Origin: Sepioteuthis lessoniana
Taxonomy: Eukaryota; Mollusca; Cephalopoda; Myopsida; Loliginidae
Length of the DNA stretch: 64,000 nt
Assembly (NCBI GenBank): GCA_963585895.1
Contig: OY757904.1
Coordinates: 159,610,896-159,674,895 of the forward strand
Reading direction: 5' to 3'
A model generated the notes under the pieces. That model did not search any database and was not told where the DNA came from. It saw only the letters and a list, made by a program, of their open reading frames with translations. Both the position numbers and the translations under genes were made by a program. Of the stretch, positions 12,531-23,645 are shown piece by piece (the stretch's first letter is position 1; each line of letters begins with the position of its first letter).

Positions 12531-13080
12531 AAAGCTTGTGAATCAGTCAATGTGCTTCTTTGTTCAGATCCGGGTTGTACATAATATTGCGTCACCAAAA
12601 CAACTGCTTCTTCCCGCTTCAAACCAGTTTCTATGTAACATGTTGTATTACGTGACAAAGTTAGTAATACTTTTCTAATGTTGTTTAATAATCTGCATAT
12701 CTGCCTTTACAAATCACTTATAAAAAGGAAGTATAAGGTTTATTCTAAGCCACATCAACTTGGTTAAAACAAGTGATGGGAAACTTAAGATCAAAAATAC
12801 ATAACTATGTTTTATTATACATTTTCAATTTTATTATCTTATAAAGTCTTTTATCTTTTTTAATAAACGATATTTAGTTGCCCTTATAATAATTCTCGTT
12901 TGCGATATTGTTATTATCAATATTAATTTCATAGTTAACCGACTATGGTAGCCTTCTTGTCAATCTAATCTCAGCAATAAGTTGAATATATACCTACATA
13001 AGTAAAATACGTATGTTGTATATTGAACCGCCGGACAAACAACGAAAAACTCGTAGATATATAGAAATATAATTTATATT
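12531..13080. other. AT-rich region, nothing recognised
   Basis: No feature recognised. Confidence 0.5.
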
Positions 13081-13330
13081 TTTATTCTTCAACAGCGTCG
13101 TTTGTGCGAAGCAGGAATACAGTCAGAGAATGTTCACACATATCTTTCTTTTGTGGCGGGGACTCTTTTTGTAACGTAGTGTGACGGCCGGAGAATACAC
13201 ACGGGGAAGCTGACAGGTTTGCTGGAGTGACCAGCGGGTCTCTCCCTCCGCTTGAACGACCAGCAGATCGCTTCCCTTTGCTTAAGCGACCAACGGATTT
13301 CTGCCATCAGTCCAAAATTGTCTTTTCAAG
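13081..13330. repeat. GC-richer block with a ~30-bp tandem repeat
   Basis: Between about 13225 and 13310 a unit of about 30 bp of the form RCGACCAGCRGATC...CTTRA is repeated 2.6 times. The encoded peptide repeats LERPADRFPL / LKRPTD. The block also holds GTGTGACGGCCGGAG. It may be a remnant of an LTR or foreign element; no family recognised. Confidence 0.5.
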
Positions 13331-13374
13331 TCGTATGCGGAAATGCGAACATCCTCTTCGCCTTACGTATTTCC

Positions 13375-13682
13375 TGTTAATGGCTGGTTATCTATATTTA
13401 CCAACCCCTCCGCTCAGGCAGGGTATGACACAAGGTCAATTTTTTTAAGCGGAGTTTTAACAGGTTTGAATACAGAGTTTTCCTTCTCCTAGACTAGTTG
13501 CCTAACCATGGCTGAAGAACCCAGTCTGCTCTACTATTTACCCATAGCTGGAGGGAGAATAATTGGATTCATACCTTTCCCAAGGGTATTAATGCTATGT
13601 GAAATGCCATCAGTCTCGTCCAGGATTTGTACTCGTGTCGTCGTGTCTATTTCCTACGACGATTACCATTACACCACGGGCA
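13375..13682 (-). mobile_element. tRNA-derived SINE, family C
   Basis: Reverse-oriented relative of the SINEs at 26832 and 29095. The tail half contains CTCCGCTCAGGCAGGGTATG and CTTCTCCTAGACTAGTTGCC. The tRNA-like head is at the right end, with a degraded B box (reverse complement GAGTACAAATCC) and a TGGTGTAATGG A-box region near 13670. Confidence 0.75.
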
Positions 13683-14944
13683 CCTCCCAATGGCTGGTTA
13701 TCGGAACTTACATACTTCCGTTTTTTGTCGGTAATTTGTCGATCTTATCTGCGAATGGAAATATTTGTCTCTCTATTCATAGGCAAAAAATTATATTCTA
13801 CGCCATCCTTCTTTATTTTCTTTTTCCTGTGAAACCACTTTGTTGATGTTTTCTTGCAACTGCATTGAATCTGCTAAGTTCAGTCACGTGGCCAGCGAAG
13901 TCAGTATATCATACGTACTTTACAAAAACGAAGCTTCAATTTTTCCTGTCAAATTTCTTTTGTTGTTAATGTAAGACGATCCTACATAACCGATAACAGA
14001 AATACATTCCAACTGATTTTTAAAAGAAATAAAAACTAATGTTCTTCTTAACCAAGTGGATAGGGAATTAGATTAAAATCAGTTGGATCTTTAATTACTT
14101 TCTAAAGAAAGAAAAAGTCTCAAAGTAAATACACATAAATAAAAGAAATTCAAGAACAATTTATTAATCAAATATTGATTATTAACAAACATGTTTTTAA
14201 ACATTGGCTTCAATGTTTTTATTGAATATTCTAAAATTAGGTAAAGTAAACTTGAAATAATTCGAATTGTAATTAGATGATTAATCACGTAAATATTGGT
14301 GATTTGCATGGATAAAAAGTAATTATTGTTTGTGTTATATTCAATCTAATTCATTGGAGAATTGATTCAACATAAAAACTGCAAATATTGATGAATACAA
14401 ATATCCAAAAAGAAAAATAAGTATTTATTAAGAAATTTCGCTAAATCATGAAAATTCTTTTAGACTATCTAAAAAGAAAGTTTCAACTTTTTGTTTGATG
14501 CACATTGAATTTTGAATGTTATTTTCTTTTGGTTTAATTTCTTGTGTTTTTTAAAAGCCTCATCTCACTACCAATGTTATGAGTAAGTAACGTAGATCTA
14601 GAATAATAAAGTGTAATCCCAATCATTAATATTCAAACTCAAGTTTCTTTTATCTTGAAGAAGCCTATTTAAACTCACCAGCAGCTCTAACCATCATAGC
14701 TATGTGTACCTAATGGCCAGTAGAAGCCCATATTTACCTCCTCTTTTTGTTATCTCACATCCTTTTCTGGATTCCTCTCAAGCACATAGTTACTGTTCGA
14801 GGCTTTTCATTAATAGGATTTGCTGCACTACTAATACACACACACACACACACGCACACACACACATATATATATGCAATTGAGATGAAAGAAAATAATT
14901 ATCAATAATAATAATAGATGATAATAATAGCAAATAATATTCTT
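13683..14944. other. AT-rich region, nothing recognised
   Basis: No gene recognised. A (CA)n(TA)n microsatellite is at 14838-14875. Confidence 0.5.
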
Positions 14945-15145
14945 GATTGATTGGGTTTAACAGCATGTAAACCCGTCTAGAGTTATTTTATGCGTAGAGA
15001 TTACAAAATTGCGTTCATGGTATGTTGATATGTACATTTTTGTGAAATTTCAAGAGTTTCTTTTTGCACACGAACCTATCATATACGAATGATTTTTTGC
15101 GCATGCCCCCATCATATATGAATGGTTTTTAAACAGCTCCATTCG
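14945..15145 (+). repeat. Family D, 5' half only
   Basis: GATTGATTGGGTTTAACAGC start, then the TTATTTTATGCGTAGAG and GTTCATGGTATGTTGATATG blocks also present at 42550-42640. Confidence 0.55.
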
Positions 15146-16130
15146 ACCCACAGGACGGCTGACAATGTTCTTTCTGAAAGTAAAAATGAAATATAATATA
15201 AGTAGTTAATTTTCATGACAACTAATTTCTGTCGAGTGTCGTAAAAGCGACTTTTGTTTCTTTCATGTTTGACCTTATTTCATTAAATAAAATATCTGTC
15301 AAATGAAAAGCCTCGTTTGTTCATTTATGCTAACAAAGTGGTTTAAAAATAATTTAGCACACAATAAAATTTATTTGACATTCATCATAGTCTCTTTAAC
15401 TAAAGCGAAATTTAATGAGAAAATCACTTACATTCCAGTTTCGGTAATAATGAACATTTAGAATGAAACTCTAATGAACATCTAAAAAGAAAATGATAAA
15501 ATCAGCATTGCCTTGAAAATCAGTGTTCGAAAACCTGCCTCGATTAAAATATCGACCATTTGGAAAAAATAATAAGTTCCTTAACTGCATTAAAAGGACG
15601 AAAACCCAAGAAAGTGGTTCCAGAACATTAGTGCGCTGCAAAAACTTCAAATAAGACGAGGAACTCGCAGTAAAATTTTATATTTATTGTAAATTATTTC
15701 TTGATTGTCACGTTCTGACAGACAAGATGGCAGATCAGTTTTGATTACATGCTCATTGGCATGTGTGATCAATCGAAGCAAATGCCTTCTTGTTCGATCG
15801 AACGTGAGGATTTTAAAATAGTCTGAAGACTTACTTTATCTCCAAATTGAATAAGTGATGTAACGAGACCCTACAAATAAAAACTGTTCATGTTATTAGG
15901 GTCGTCAAGAATAATTTACTTCAAATGGATGGACCATGGACAAAATACAAAATTTCACATTGTTTTGACAGATTTAATGTTCACTTATAAAATCCATTTA
16001 AAATGATTATAGAAATTAAGGTCAGCATTAAAATTGTAAAACTGCAACTATCAAGCATCAATTGCTGAATTTTGTTTAAAAATGATAGAAATAAATTTAC
16101 GATTAAAATTAAAACTATCTACTTTTGGTT
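15146..16130. other. AT-rich region, nothing recognised
   Basis: No feature recognised. Confidence 0.5.
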
Positions 16131-16200
16131 GGTTGGTTGGATTTTATGGTATATCAACGTTTGTAGGTTATTTAACGCCAAATCCATTTTTATGTAAATA
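16131..16200 (-). repeat. SINE family C tail fragment
   Basis: TTTTATGGTATATCAACG followed by GTTATTTAACGCCAAA. This is the tail block that also ends the copies at 16905, 33880 and 39065. Confidence 0.5.
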
Positions 16201-16214
16201 ATCGGTTCTATTAA

Positions 16215-16650
16215 AAGCAATTCAGTTTATCATGAGTATACAGTTTAATTGTTAAAACATTTCTATTTCAAACTATTCAGTTTACTCAAACATTTATATA
16301 TTACAATTCAGTTTAGTATAAGCACGCTGTTTAAATGTAAGTACAGTTTGTGAAAAACATTTCTATTTCTTGCTATTCAGTTTAGTCAAACAGTTCTAAT
16401 TCAGTTAATTCGGTTTAGTATAAGTACACATTTTTTTAAAACACAGTTAAATGTCAAAACAGTTCTATGTTAAACGATTCAGTTTAGTATAAATACAGTT
16501 TCAATGTCAAAAAACAGTTCTATTTCAAATAATTCAGTTTAGCATAAGCACACACTTTAAATGTGATTACGGTTTAATTGTCAAAAACATTTCTATTTCA
16601 ATCTATTCAGTTTAATCAAACAATTCAGTTTAGCATAAGTATGTCGTTAT
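16215..16650. repeat. Degenerate tandem array built on ATTCAGTTTAG
   Basis: The motif ATTCAGTTTA and near variants recurs about ten times. It alternates with TATAAGYACAC and CAAAACAKTTCTATTTCAAA, giving irregular units of about 60-85 bp. Confidence 0.75.
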
Positions 16651-16654
16651 TTCT

Positions 16655-16880
16655 ATTTAACCCATAGATAGGGCCCTATCAGGTGCTACCACGCCGGGCC
16701 AGAGTGGACCTGGGAGCAATGGCAATGAAGGAGTGCTCCGTATTCCTCAAAGCCTCAGCATTATTGGAACCTCACCATCAGATCGTTTAGTGTCATACCC
16801 AGGACACTCATTGGGTGGGGGGTCTTAACCCTCTGCAGAGGAGCAGTCAGTATATTCTACAGCCCTCCCAGCCGACTGGG
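16655..16880 (+). repeat. Family D, 3' half
   Basis: Carries the conserved core GGGCCAGAGTGGACCTGGGA, GCAATGGCAATGAAGG, TCATACCCAGGACACTCATT and CTCTGCAGAGG. This is one of the least decayed 3' halves in the window. Confidence 0.65.
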
Positions 16881-16904
16881 CAACTGAATTTTAGTTTGGT
16901 GCTT

Positions 16905-17110
16905 TAGTTTCTTTTTTATGGCATATCAATCTTCGTGGGCTTATTTAATGCCAAAACCATTCTTGTTGAACATAACTTAAGGGAAAAGGGAGTTCATATA
17001 TTTCCCGAGGGGGCATAAGTCTGAAAGTGAATGTAATAGTGCGATTGGATTTCCAACTCTCTTACTCCGATATTGTTTGCCACTATGTCACTCGGGACTT
17101 CGTTCGTCAA
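16905..17110 (-). mobile_element. tRNA-derived SINE, family C (decayed)
   Basis: Tail block TTTTATGGCATATCAATC at left, then the family C body (AAGTCTGAAAGTGAATGTAA), then a degraded B box and head to the right. Confidence 0.6.
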
Positions 17111-17384
17111 TCTTTATGCAAGATGATTCTTCATATGGTTCCTAGTAAAAATGATAGAATCCTACACTTACAGGACGCTCAGACATTTTCTTCTTTGCAC
17201 TTCAGGAACATTGAAAGCTGTTTGATGGTTTATTTAAATAGGAAAGTTCATGCCTCAAAGAACTTTTACCGTTTTAAAAACAAAGAAAGATTATAAAATA
17301 CCTTTGAAATTTTGTTCATTTTATTATATTTTCCTTGTTTATTTGGAAAAGTGTCACGTTTAGTAAAATAACTGCTTGCTCTGT

Positions 17385-17690
17385 AGGTGGGGCTTAGGAT
17401 ACGCTGACTGTATCCTTTGTAGAATCGTAAGCCCTCCTCCACCAAAAAGTGTCATCCCGGATCTGACACTAAAATATATCTGATGGTGAGGCTCCAGATT
17501 TGGAGATCTGGGAAGAGGAGACCATATTTCATTTCCATTACTCCAAGGTTAACTCTGACCCACAGTGGTAGTATTCATTAAGGCTCCATCTATGGCTTAA
17601 AAAGATGTGTTTGAAAGTTATTTTTATTAGATAGGAATACCTGATATCATATGACTCTGTGCAAAAGAATCTTATGAAACTACACCAAAA
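17385..17690 (-). repeat. Dispersed repeat family D
   Basis: Reverse-oriented: GGGGCTTAGGATACGCTGAC, TCTGATGGTGAGGCTCCAGA, CATTACTCCAAGGTTAACTC and TACCTGATATCATATGAC are shared with 27985 and 43870. Together with 16655 it forms an inverted pair. Confidence 0.65.
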
Positions 17691-18480
17691 ATCTAAACAG
17701 TCTGCAACCGATACGTTTTATGTTTCCATCTATTTTCTTCTCAGTGCTGAGTTGGTTATCTGCATGATCACACATTTATTTTGCTGTAACTTTTTTTTTT
17801 ATCCAAGAAGCAAATAAACTTTTTCTTTCTTCTGAATCCCTTTTAACACTAAAAGAAAATAAGGTGAATTGAAATGAAAAACAACTTTTATACAACTGAT
17901 CGAATTACATAAAAAATATGACAGTAAAAAAATACTGGTTGAATATCAACAACTTGATGACCTAGTCAAGTGATAAAGGTAGAAAAAAAAACCTCCCCAC
18001 AAAAATAAAAGAAAAAGACAAAAAAAAAAAACAACCTACATTGCGTTTTTTCCTTTGAAAGTTGCAAATGTTAAAACTAACGAAAGCAAAAATAAAGGTA
18101 GTAAAAACAAAAACATGACTCTTGCAATACCAGAATGATAAAAGGAATTACCTGAATGGTAAAATAACCGTAACAACAAAATAATAATAAACCAATACAA
18201 ATAGCTGACATACATTCAAAAGAATCTCGAGAAAGTCGTGTTCTATTTTAATGGATTCTGTAAGAAACGCAACAAATGGAAGGTATAAAATATTCAATTT
18301 GTTTATTCGCTTCTATTTGAGTTCGTTTTTCATTTGGATTTCTTTTCTATTTTTCTGTTTTTAACTGAGATCGTCAACTTCTTGATCAACCACTGCTATA
18401 AAAAATAACAAAAAGACTCTCGACAAGAGAAAGAGTTTTTTAATATAAATATTTGTTGCAGTTTTAAAAAACAACTGATA
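17691..18480. other. AT-rich region, nothing recognised
   Basis: Several A-rich runs, no feature recognised. Confidence 0.5.
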
Positions 18481-19985
18481 CCAACTCAGTCATTATTATC
18501 ATTTCACTTCTTGTTTTTGTTCACACTAGCGTTAGTTGGTGGCCTATCACAGGAGTTTGAGTGACAGCAAGTCTTCTCTGGTTTCTCGCACTCTTCTGAG
18601 TATTCTTGCCTATCCTAAAAATACTGTGGTCTAGATGGCTATGATTCTTCCTCTGATTTATAGTTCCTTCAGGGTTTTTTTTATCCAAGTCTTTGGGGAC
18701 TGTTCCAAGTGCTCCACTAACGGTTGGTATCACCGTCACACTAATGTTTTATAGTTTTTAGTTCACTAGCAAGATCCAAGTGTTTTTTTTTATCTTTTCA
18801 CTTTCTGTTAATTTTACTCTGTGGTCCGCCGAGACGGCAAAATCCACTAGATGGCAAATTCTCTTTTTGTTTTTAGATAATTCTTGGTCTGGTCTTCTGG
18901 CCGAGATTAGGTGATCCGTTTGTATCTAGAAATCCCAGAGAATTTTATGTGTCTCATTATCTAGGATAGGGTCTGGTTTTTTCATATATTATTCATCAGT
19001 ATGGTCAAATTTTAATCTCTTGCAAAATTTCCCCTGGATAACCATTCCCACCCAGTCATGTCTAGTCTTGTGCTCCTATTGTGCTAGTCTACTGCATTCG
19101 CTTATTTTGTAATTAACCGTTTCATATTTGTTATCACATAACCTACATTTTCTTTTCTGTTGCCTATTATCAATTTTCGTTTTAAGATAATTGGTCATAA
19201 TGACATTATTTTATGCTGCTATTCGAAGAGATTCAGTTTCTCTTTTGAAGTTTCCCTTTCGTAGCCATGTCTAGGTCTATTGTGTGCAATCCCAGCAGTT
19301 TATCGTTTTAAGTATCCAAATAGTTGCATCTTTTTACATTTCTCTTCTCAAGTTTTTAACGTTTTCTGTTTGTCCTTATTTTGCCATTGCTGTTACTGGC
19401 TGCAGTAAGTTGTTTTTCTTAGTTCTTTTTGGAATATATTCCTCGAGTACTTATATTAGTGTGTCTATGCAGTTCTCAATGCTGGCCAGTTCTCTTTCTA
19501 TTTCCATTCTTGACATATATAGTCAATGTCATCGATTGAATGTAAGTTCTTATTCATGGTCATCAATTTCCCTGTCCTTTGGCCCATTTGTCTGAGTTTC
19601 TCCCTTGTCTATTTTCAGAATTGTCCTGAGTTTCTTAAAAGAGGGATTGCCCAGCTGTTTATTCCTTTGATGAAATTTCTGCAGCAGTGCTTAGTTTGGA
19701 GATGTTTTCTTATTCTTCTGAGGTTCTCTTTTCTCATTTCTTTCTTTCATTTTTGATTGCTTGATGGTACCATCTTCCAATATTCCTAAGTACTCGTAAT
19801 TTTCTCCAAGCGTTCGAATATTTTCCTGGTTTGGTAGTTCAATTCCTTCCATTGTTTCAATCTTCCCACTTTTCCCAATCATCGTGGCACACTTTTCAAT
19901 GCCAAATTCTATTCTTATATCCTGACTGTATATTCTTATTGTTTGTATTAGGATCATCAGTTCTTATTCATCTTTCGTAAATATT
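18481..19985 (-). pseudogene. R2/Dong-like LINE (RLE-type) RT-endonuclease, 3' half
   Basis: Read on the minus strand, broken by several frameshifts and stops. Order: RT thumb region (IRIYSQDI, FGIEKCA, ELPNQENIRTLGE, YEYLGILE; 19957-19691). Then a C-terminal zinc-finger-like CRLC...YKISEC, where the expected H is Y (about 19110-19165). Then the restriction-like endonuclease motif RRPD (18887-18898) followed by LVDFAVSADHR, and the C-terminal VIPTVSGALGTVPK. The RPD...D layout is that of the R2/R4/Dong group. The 3' end is near 18490 with a short ATTATTATC tail. Same family as 29985-31445. Confidence 0.8.
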
Positions 19986-20017
19986 TTGATTTAATCCATG
20001 TATATAAGGCGGTTGAT

Positions 20018-20125
20018 TATTATTATTATAATCCTAGCAAGTTTTTACATCAGCTTTAGCTTACACAAGAGTCTAAGTGACAGCAAGACTACTCCAGTCT
20101 CCAGGAGTCTTCTCAATATTCTGGC

Positions 20126-20157
<32 letters not shown>

Positions 20158-20222
20158 GAGTTTTTCCCCCATCAGCTAACGCTGATGGTCTTTCACTGGA
20201 GATTGAGTGACAGCAAGTTTCC
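20018..20222 (-). mobile_element. Stacked 3' ends of the RLE-type LINE with (ATT)n tails
   Basis: Two short copies of the LINE 3' end follow one another. Copy one is at about 20047-20130 (AGTGACAGCAAGACTACTCC, TCTCAATATTCTGGC). Copy two is from about 20160 (CAGCTAACGCTGATGG, GAGTGACAGCAAG). Each has an (ATT)n run on its 3' side (20018-20032 and 20130-20157). Copy two is interrupted at 20223 and resumes at 20838-20866. Confidence 0.7.
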
Positions 20223-20828
20223 TCAATGTGACACTATGTGGGTGGTGCGCCAGGCAGACAATCTCTTTGTCTTTTTTGGTGCGAAACCAAAACAAAGGGC
20301 TTGAACTCGAGATCTCCGGTAAGACCGGAAGTAGGGGAGGAAAGCCAGGTCCGAGAGAAGCCAGAGGGGAGTTGGCGAAGGGAGATGCAGAGAGGCAGTC
20401 GACATCGGAGGGCAGAGGAGAGCAGTCGGCTTTGAGTTGGCTGTTCAGAGAATGACAGAGTCAACAGAAGTTAGAAAAGCCAATGCTAAGACCTGATGAG
20501 CCACACAGAGGCCGCTTAACCAACGAGAGAAGATGTCAGCATTTTTGGTGCCTTTTTGTTGAAGTTTCGCGCAAAATACAAGCCAGCGTTAGTCTACAGA
20601 TGCACGGAGAATGCAAAGTCTCATGCATAAACTTCCCCTTTTTGCGCTTGGAGTTGACCCAAGTCCAAATTGTTCGTTTGTTCTCCCATTCTCTTGGTTG
20701 TATTTCTTTTGTGGCCGTAAAGAAATGTGAGATACTCCAGCGGACCCACTAGATGAACGACTGGCCAGGAATAGTATTGGTTTAAAGAAGTTGATATAGC
20801 GAGGCGGCCGAAGGGGTAGTATCACACC
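20223..20828. mobile_element. 606-bp insertion with 9-bp target-site duplication
   Basis: CAAGTTTCC stands at 20214-20222 and again at 20829-20837. Removing 20223-20828 plus one repeat rejoins the LINE 3' end seen at 20080-20120 and 18560-18610. The inserted DNA is clearly GC-richer than the window. Its ends form a weak inverted repeat (TGTGACACTA at left, GTGTGATACTA on the reverse complement at right). Several overlapping frames are open but no domain is recognised. The size and TSD would fit a non-autonomous DNA transposon; the superfamily is undetermined. Confidence 0.7.
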
Positions 20829-20929
20829 CAAGTTTCCAGGACTCTACTCAGTATTTTGGCCATTTTCAATAATGCTGTTGTTTGGATGGTCTCCACTCGG
20901 CCGCCAACTTCCAAATCTTACAGGCCATT

Positions 20930-20930
20930 C

Positions 20931-20972
<42 letters not shown>

Positions 20973-20978
20973 TATTAT
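20930..20978. repeat. (AAT)n/(ATT)n microsatellite
   Basis: About 14 AAT units, then ATT units. It probably derives from a LINE tail. Confidence 0.85.
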
Positions 20979-21104
20979 TGTTAGATTTTCAGCTTTACTT
21001 CCACTTTCTTACAATCTTTCACCGGTTCTTTACCCAAGACCTTGCATGAGTTCTATGTATTTATGTTTTTGTTGCCTCTTTTGGGGGATGTTTTTCAGTC
21101 ACAT

Positions 21105-23195
21105 TGATAGTACACTCCAAAGGAGATGAGTAGTCTATCGATAAAATGAAAGAAAACGGTTTCAAGCTAACAAAGGAAAAAAGCTGAAGGTTCCCCGCTA
21201 AAACAATTAACGACGCCGACGACGCCAATGACATAGCGTTTTTGCCAAATGGACTCACCTAAGCCGAAATGCACACAAGACGGAATAAATGTGCTTTAAT
21301 CAAACAGGCGACATCCCCACACTGTGACGTGGTATGCCACCGAGAGAGGAAAAGTGAGATTAATTCCCCTACCCTTCTGTGTTTGAACTAACGGGCTCCA
21401 AAGATTGACCGTTAAAAGAGAGATATGAACGAAGGTCAATCCCTCGCACTATATGATCTGCGACCTGTTGAACAAAGTAACGAATCCAGGTCAGAATGAA
21501 GGTCAAAAGCTACCCGCACTCCATAACCTCTAATCGGTTGGACAAAGAAGGGAATGCAGGTCATTCGGTATTCGTAACCGGATGGAATGGTGGGAGAAGG
21601 AAAAAGCCAAATGATTGGCCTATCTTTTTCGTTAGCGGAAATTTGAAAAGAAAGTTTAGTTCTGGACAGGTATTGGCAAGGGATAGACGCCAATCCAGCC
21701 AAGCTCCGGGAAAAAAATCTCCCGTTAAAAGATTAGAACAGAATCTTTGGACAGAAGTCAGCGGATGGGGCTAACATTTAGCCAGATTCTGGAAATGCCT
21801 CCCGCCCGTAAAAGAAAGGAACCTGAGAACTAGCCATGTCAAAGATAAGTACAACTTAAACTGTTTTTCCTTCTACCCTTCCTAAATATTGGAATTATAT
21901 GTATAAAAAGAAGAATAACGATTTATAAATTAAAGTATAAAGTAAATTAGTGGATGAACTTTGTTACATCCTTCAGCCCGGTGACTTCAGCATTTTCTCA
22001 AGTAAAAGAGAAAAACGAAAGAAAGAAAAAAGGAGAAAGAAGAAAAGGACTGTTGAGAGACATTTGTGTTCGACACTACCTGTTGGCTTAATATAGCCGG
22101 TACTTTAAAAAGAAAAGAGAAAAGAAAAGGGAATTTGTTTCTTAAATCTTATCAATATTTGTTTGGTCGTTGCCTATTAAAACTTCATTCTATTTTAATG
22201 CACCCTTGTGTTGAAATCTATTGGTTGTATTATTTATCTATAGAGTCGCCTTCCTTTGCACATGTTTCAGCTTCGTATCGTTTTCATTAATTCTCGCTAA
22301 ATGTCTTATTCATCTTAAAACATTATAAGGGAATTTTTGGAAATTTGACAACAGTTAATATTTCTTTTAACCTTGAAGTCCATGCTTTCAGTTATCCGAG
22401 GGGGTAGGAAAACGAAGGACTTGGTGGAGTATGTGAAAGTGAATTGGAAACCCCTCTGCCAGCGTCGGAGATCAGTGTAGCCCCAAATTAACCCCTACAT
22501 TATTTGCCAGTTACCATATACCCCAAAAAGGAGTCTTGACAAGGACTTATTTTGCGGAGGGCCAAGTGCCAGACTGACCCCGACGTCACATGCACATAAA
22601 TTAACTCTCGACGAGAGATACTTATTTATGTCGCGTCACAACACTAAACAGTAGCTCTCCGAAACTAGTTGACAAGTTCACCTATCTAGGAAGCAGTGTC
22701 TAATCAACCGAGACAGACATCAACACGCAACCAGCAAAGGCATGGACAGCTAACGATAGAACATTGGTCATATCGAAGTCAGACCTGACCGATAGAATAA
22801 AACGCAGTTTCTTCCAAGCAGTGGTCGTGTTGATACTGCTAAAAGGACACACTGCATGGACGCTAACTAAACGTATGGAGAAAAAGCTTAGCGGCAACTA
22901 CACAAGAATGCTGTGAGCAATATTGAACCAGTCCCGGAGGCAGCACCCAAAAAGCAGCAAGTGTACGGCCACTTTCACCAATCACGAAAACTATCTAAAT
23001 TACACGAACCAGAAATGCGGGACACTTCTGAAGAAGTATGGACGAGCTCGAATCTACATACAGCAGCCCTGTGCTGATACGGGATGTAGCCCTGAAGACC
23101 TACTAGAAGCAGTGGACGATAGGGAGGGGTGGCCAGAGAGGGTCAGGGATATCCGTGCTGATAGCGCGACATGATGATGATGATGATGATGATGA
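21105..23195 (+). pseudogene. RTE-like LINE, RT to 3' end, split by an insertion
   Basis: 5'-truncated near 21105. Segment 21105-21322 covers the RT palm: SIDKMKENGF, then INDADDANDIAFLPNG where the catalytic YADD would lie, and the MCFNQTGDI block. The frame is interrupted at 21323 and continues at 22641 with LVDKFTYLGSSV and PEDLLEAVDDREGWPERVRDIRAD. It ends in a (ATG)n tail at 23172-23195. Stops, frame breaks and the lost YADD show that it is dead. Deleting the insert and one ACAC restores an uninterrupted frame across the site. Confidence 0.85.
21323..22640. mobile_element. 1,318-bp TG...CA element (solo-LTR-like) inside the LINE
   Basis: Flanked by ACAC at 21319-21322 and 22641-22644. 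It begins TGTGACG and ends CGTCACA, a perfect 7-bp terminal inverted repeat with TG...CA ends. That is typical of LTRs, whose integrases commonly duplicate 4-6 bp. A TATA-like TATAAAAAG lies near 21902. Near the right end a nested hairpin is visible: CATAAAT (22595) with ATTTATG (22624), enclosing CTCTCG/CGAGAG. No gag-pol coding is seen. A non-autonomous DNA element is the alternative. Confidence 0.75.
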
Positions 23196-23524
23196 GTTCT
23201 GTAAAGGACACTTTTTTGTATTTCATATAAGTTGGTACTGTCAGATATCTTGTTAATATGTTTGTTTGTCACTTTCGTGATTATATATCATATAATTACT
23301 GGGATGGTGGTTGTTTTAAAGTGTCACATGTTTTCACTTTCTAGGTATCTGTATTTACTTATTATCTTTGACGGATATGTTACCATCTGTTGGCACTGAC
23401 ATATAAATTAGAAGGCATTGTTTTCTTTTATAGTCCTTAACCAATATATCTGGTCCACTTCTCTTTATCAGTTTGGATAGCAATGTCCCAGAGAATAGTA
23501 GTTGCATTGGCTTTTGTTATTAAT
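23196..23524. other. AT-rich spacer, nothing recognised
   Basis: No feature recognised. Confidence 0.5.
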
Positions 23525-23645
23525 ACTGATCAATATTTTCGGACTATTGTCTTCATCTTTATTGTTATTTCTACAACGTTTCGGCCGATATGTCCTCCGG
23601 CCTTCTTCAGGTGTTTGTCGAACTCGGGAACCTTCACGGGACGTC
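23525..23645 (-). mobile_element. Penelope-like element terminal fragment, inverted arm
   Basis: The same sequence as the minus-oriented Penelope terminal repeat at 54720-54810 (ACTATTGTCTTCATC, CAACGTTTCGG, CTTCTTCAGGTGTTTGTCG). It faces the plus-oriented copy ending near 24150. Confidence 0.8.

Noticed and set aside
13227..13448. Pro/Leu-rich plus-strand frame (LERPADRFPLLKRPTD)
   Set aside because: The peptide repeat reflects a 30-bp DNA tandem repeat, and the frame runs on into a reverse-oriented SINE.
16215..16650. CRISPR-like array
   Set aside because: Unit length and sequence are irregular, spacers are not unique, and the window is eukaryotic.
19284..19756. Plus-strand open frames with hydrophobic, membrane-like composition
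   Set aside because: They are the antisense of the RLE-type LINE, whose A-rich coding strand gives T-rich, Phe/Leu/Ser-rich antisense frames.
20207..20464. Several overlapping open frames in the GC-rich 606-bp block
   Set aside because: Openness in four or more frames follows from high GC and few stops. No domain is recognisable in any of them.
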